Below are positions 14,158 through 16,317 of a stretch of DNA of 16,317 nucleotides, one piece after another. The stretch comes from Hydrogenophaga sp. (GTDB lineage: Bacteria; Pseudomonadota; Gammaproteobacteria; Burkholderiales; Burkholderiaceae_C). The position numbers and the translations under genes were made by a program. Location of the stretch: NCBI GenBank assembly GCA_020047875.1, contig JAIFNE010000120.1, positions 1 to 16,317 on the forward strand, given 5' to 3'. The notes beneath the pieces were generated by a model. That model was not told where the DNA came from, did no database searches, and saw only the letters and a program-made list of their open reading frames with translations. How positions within the stretch are numbered: position 1 is the first letter of the stretch; each line of letters begins with the position of its first letter.

Positions 14158-14945
14158 GTGCGGCCACCCCAAATGTCGCGGCATCCGTCCGTGCGCGTCT
14201 GCTCAATGTCGCCAAGGCGCAAGGTGTCGATTTCAATCAGGTGCTGGTGCGCTTTGCCTTGGAGCGCATCCTCTACCGGCTGACCCAGTCGCCGCACGCG
14301 GACCGTTTTCTGCTCAAGGGAGCGCTGCTGTTCACGCTTTGGTACGACATGCCACACCGGGCCACACGCGATGCCGATCTGTTGGGCTTCGGTGCCAGCG
14401 ATCTGGAATCAGTGGCCCAAGTATTCCAGGACATCGCAGCTGTACCGGTCGACGACGGCATCGTGTTCGACCCAGCCTCCGTCACGGTCGAGGAGATCCG
14501 AAAGGAAGCTGGCTACAGCGGCGTTCGCGTGATGATTGCAGGCGATCTGGCCAGAGCACGCTGCAAGACCCAAATCGATGTCGGCTTCGGCGACGCCGTC
14601 ACCCCGGCGCCTGTTGATTCGGTCTACCCTGTCCTGCTGGAGGAAATGCCCGCGCCACGGCTGCGGACCTACCCAACGTACACCGTCATCGCGGAAAAGC
14701 TCCACGCCATCGCATTGCTGGGCATGACCAACAGCCGCCTGAAGGACTACTTCGATCTGTCGGTGCTGTTGGAACGGGAAACTCTGGACACTGATCTGCT
14801 GGCCCAAGCGATCAAGGCCACATTTGAAAGACGGGGTATGGCAGTTCCTGACGCGCTACCAGTCGGCCTGACGGGCGAGTTTGCGCACGACGCTTCGCGC
14901 CAGGCGCTGTGGCTGGCGTTTCTCAAGAAGAACGAACTTCCCTGA
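14154..14945 (+). CDS. abiEii: AbiEii-type nucleotidyltransferase toxin, C-terminus probably cut by IS
   Basis: This 263-residue protein is the toxin partner of AbiEi, in the DUF1814 nucleotidyltransferase group. Visible motifs are KGALLF (55-60), the DxD metal pair in RATRDADLL (Asp73, Asp75), IDVGFGD (Asp142), AEKLHAI (Glu181, Lys182) and NSRLKDYFDL (193-202, Lys197 and Asp201). All catalytic-looking residues are therefore present. The start overlaps the antitoxin stop by four bases, with GGAAAG seven bases upstream. It ends at AFLKKNELP, where family members as I recall them continue for about 25-30 residues. The stop codon lies exactly at the edge of the adjacent IS200/IS605-type end, so the original tail was probably removed by insertion. 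Activity without that tail is unknown. Confidence 0.85.
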   Translation: MSAATPNVAASVRARLLNVAKAQGVDFNQVLVRFALERILYRLTQSPHADRFLLKGALLFTLWYDMPHRATRDADLLGFGASDLESVAQVFQDIAAVPVDDGIVFDPASVTVEEIRKEAGYSGVRVMIAGDLARARCKTQIDVGFGDAVTPAPVDSVYPVLLEEMPAPRLRTYPTYTVIAEKLHAIALLGMTNSRLKDYFDLSVLLERETLDTDLLAQAIKATFERRGMAVPDALPVGLTGEFAHDASRQALWLAFLKKNELP

Positions 14946-14974
14946 ACCTCCCCATGGCTAAAGCCAGGGGGTTC
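14943..14974 (-). repeat. IS200/IS605-type right-end hairpin
   Basis: On the + strand CCCC-AT-GGC, loop TAAA, GCC-A-GGGG (14950-14970) forms an imperfect hairpin, extended outward by GAAC (14944) and GTTC (14971). The tnpB stop (TAG on the - strand, 14958-14960) falls at its loop, as expected where tnpB and its guide RNA scaffold overlap the element end. It may also terminate abiE transcription. Confidence 0.7.
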
Positions 14975-15100
14975 TGAAGGCAGATTGCGAGGGGTTCGCG
15001 GGCTCTCGTCTTTCGACTACAGCATCCCGCGCGTGACCACGCACAAACCTTCTTTGACGTGCGATTGCGTCTGACGGCAGCGGTTTGAACGCTACCGTGG
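14943..15100 (-). ncRNA. Expected position of the tnpB-associated omegaRNA scaffold
   Basis: In active IS200/IS605 elements the omegaRNA covers the 3' end of tnpB and the right end, with the guide read from flanking DNA. By position this is 15100 to about 14943 on the - strand, and the guide would begin near 14942 with GGGAAGTTCGTTCTTC, antisense to the 3' end of abiEii. This is placed by family knowledge only. The left limit is a guess. Confidence 0.35.
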
Positions 15101-16317
15101 GCGAGCGCAAGCGCCCACCACTCCACAATTGTTCGACACACAAGCCCGCACGTCTCAGCAGCGGTTGCGCAGCCGCCCAACTCTCATCGAGCTGGGGTTG
15201 CTTGTGTTGATTGTCCCGGACACACTTGGCCAGCCACGCGCTGTAGCAGTCGCGCTGCACCTGTTGGTTGCTCTCTCCTGGCCCTCCGAGTGCATGCCAT
15301 CTCTGCGACAGCGGCTTCTTGGTACACACACCGCTGGTGTGGTCGTACTGGCTCATCTTGAGCTTTTGGGTGTTGAGTTCCACTACCTGACCGCCAGCAC
15401 TTTCAGCCCTGCGGATCAGCAGCGAGACGAACATCCCGGCAGCTCTTACTTTGGCACTCCGGCCAAAATTCTTTTGGAAGCTGCGGTACGACAGCTTCTC
15501 GGTCTGGATCACATTGCCCAGACCCAGTATCTTGTTGGCCAGGTGGCCGTGATCGCGTTTGCGGGCCTCGGCCAGCTTGCGCTCGATGTCTTGCAGGCGG
15601 GCTTGGCGAGCCCGGTACCGGCTGGAGCGTACCCAGCCTTTGCTTGCACCACGCTTGGCCGTGCCGTCAGGATTGAACCGATCTGGATTGGTGGCCCGTC
15701 TGCTACGGTCCTGCGCACGCTGCAAGACACGCATGGCTTTCCACGGCTGCTCGACGCTGTGCGCGAACTGCTCCAGCCCGACCGCATGGTCCCCCACCAC
15801 GGCCACCGTGCTGGGGCCGATGTCCAGGCCGACGACTTGGCCGCTGCAGAGGAGTATTTGGCAGGTGCCACACCGTCTTGCACGAGCTGCACAAACCAGC
15901 GACGCTTGGAGCCCTGCATGCGCCACACGATGCGGCAGTATTTGGTCTTGGCTTGCAAGCAGGCGTGCAAGTACGGGTCTTTGGTCTTGGTTGGCAGCGC
16001 ACCCGACATCACAAAGCCTTTGCCCCATGAAACCGTGGCGGTATCCGCATGCCAGCGTGGCCCTGCGGCATTGCTCTTGCCCTCCATGCTGTGCAGGGGT
16101 CTGTGCTTGCCTTTGAAGCGGGGACGACCGCGCGTACCAAAGGCGTATTCCTGCAACGATGCAAATACGCGACTGGCGATCTTTTGGGTTTCGTGAGCAC
16201 CCAGACGGTTGTCGAAACCAGCAGCATTCTTGTGGCCCGTGGCGAGTGCCTGCAGCGCGTACTCCGTGAAGCCGTGTTCCTGGTTGCAGGCTTTGTAGGC
16301 GGCATTGCGCGCTTTGC
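14958..16317 (-). pseudogene. tnpB: tnpB (TnpB/OrfB RNA-guided nuclease), 5' end outside window, frameshifted
   Basis: TnpB is the RuvC-like RNA-guided nuclease of IS200/IS605 elements. The open frame enters at the right edge (KARNAAYKACNQEHGF), continues through YAFGTRGRPRFKGKHR and WFVQLVQDG, and then must shift one base near 15839-15844. There GCGGCC probably lost one G of GCGGGCC, and the next frame continues as GQVVGLDIGPST. RuvC acidic residues are all present: Asp in VGLDIG (codon 15822-15824), Glu in IQTEKLS (15498-15500) and Asp in QRDCYSAW (15249-15251). The usual four-cysteine zinc finger is degenerate (SGVCTKKPLSQRWHALGGP has one Cys). The protein ends at SAFRTPWL within the right-end hairpin. 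Unless the frameshift is a sequencing error, the protein is split before RuvC and inactive. Confidence 0.8.

Larger units (their letters stand above)
14943..16317 (-). mobile_element. IS200/IS605-type tnpB element, right end visible, left end outside window
   Basis: A tnpB-like gene on the - strand ends in a subterminal imperfect palindrome typical of IS200/IS605 right ends. No tnpA is visible, though the left part of the element lies beyond the window edge. The right boundary is put at about 14943 from the palindrome and the break in abiEii; the exact base is not fixed because this family makes no target duplication. Confidence 0.7.

Noticed and set aside
15844..15860. Programmed -1 frameshifting in tnpB
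   Set aside because: There is no slippery heptamer in the right phase (GCC AAA TAC TCC) and no obvious downstream structure; a one-base deletion is simpler.
15129..16196. 355-codon + strand frame opposite tnpB
   Set aside because: Antisense shadow; the - strand carries RuvC motifs and family sequence in its two frames.

Overview
This window looks like the maintenance backbone of a plasmid, or a plasmid-derived island, from a high-GC betaproteobacterium. Comamonadaceae or Burkholderiales is my guess, based on codon use and the style of the protein families; no taxonomic marker gene is present. It carries a Rep_3-type initiator, an iteron origin, a type Ia ParAB system with parS-like palindromes, a KfrA-like protein, a large tyrosine recombinase, an AbiE toxin-antitoxin pair, and the frameshifted end of an IS200/IS605-type tnpB element.

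Layout from left to right. Positions 41-5859 hold two overlapping + strand genes. The first is an AddB-like protein with a C-terminal PD-(D/E)XK nuclease but no Walker A and no Fe-S cysteine in the usual place. The second is an AddA-like UvrD helicase-nuclease with all main motifs. A kfrA-like gene (- strand, 6085-6822) follows, with its C-terminal coiled coil displaced by a one-base frameshift and an array of 7-bp repeats at its promoter. A 623-residue tyrosine recombinase (+ strand, 7097-8968) comes next. Two 17-bp palindromes of form TGTTGCAC-S-GTGCAACA lie just beyond the end of parB, and parA-parB run on the - strand (9247-11448). Between parA and the divergent rep gene is a 540-bp origin: a perfect DnaA box, an AT-rich stretch (about 31% GC over 80 bp), four iterons phased at exactly 21 bp, and three more iterons over the rep promoter region. 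Behind rep lie abiEi and abiEii (13552-14945). The IS200/IS605-type element abuts the last codon of abiEii and runs off the right edge.

How the genes fit together: Rep and the iterons drive and limit replication; ParA, ParB and parS segregate copies; KfrA is a partition/regulatory accessory; the recombinase may resolve multimers or mobilise DNA; AbiE is a candidate addiction or anti-phage module; and the AddAB-like pair is a cargo helicase-nuclease, possibly for DNA repair or defence.

The least ordinary items are the plasmid-borne AddAB-like pair with its divergent AddB partner, the 17-bp parS-like palindromes (one base longer than the chromosomal parS plan), the exact 21-bp iteron phasing, and the IS end that appears to supply the abiEii stop codon. 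The two frameshifts (kfrA and tnpB) both look like loss of one G from a short G run, so sequencing error must be excluded before treating them as biology. I see no tRNA, rRNA or CRISPR array.
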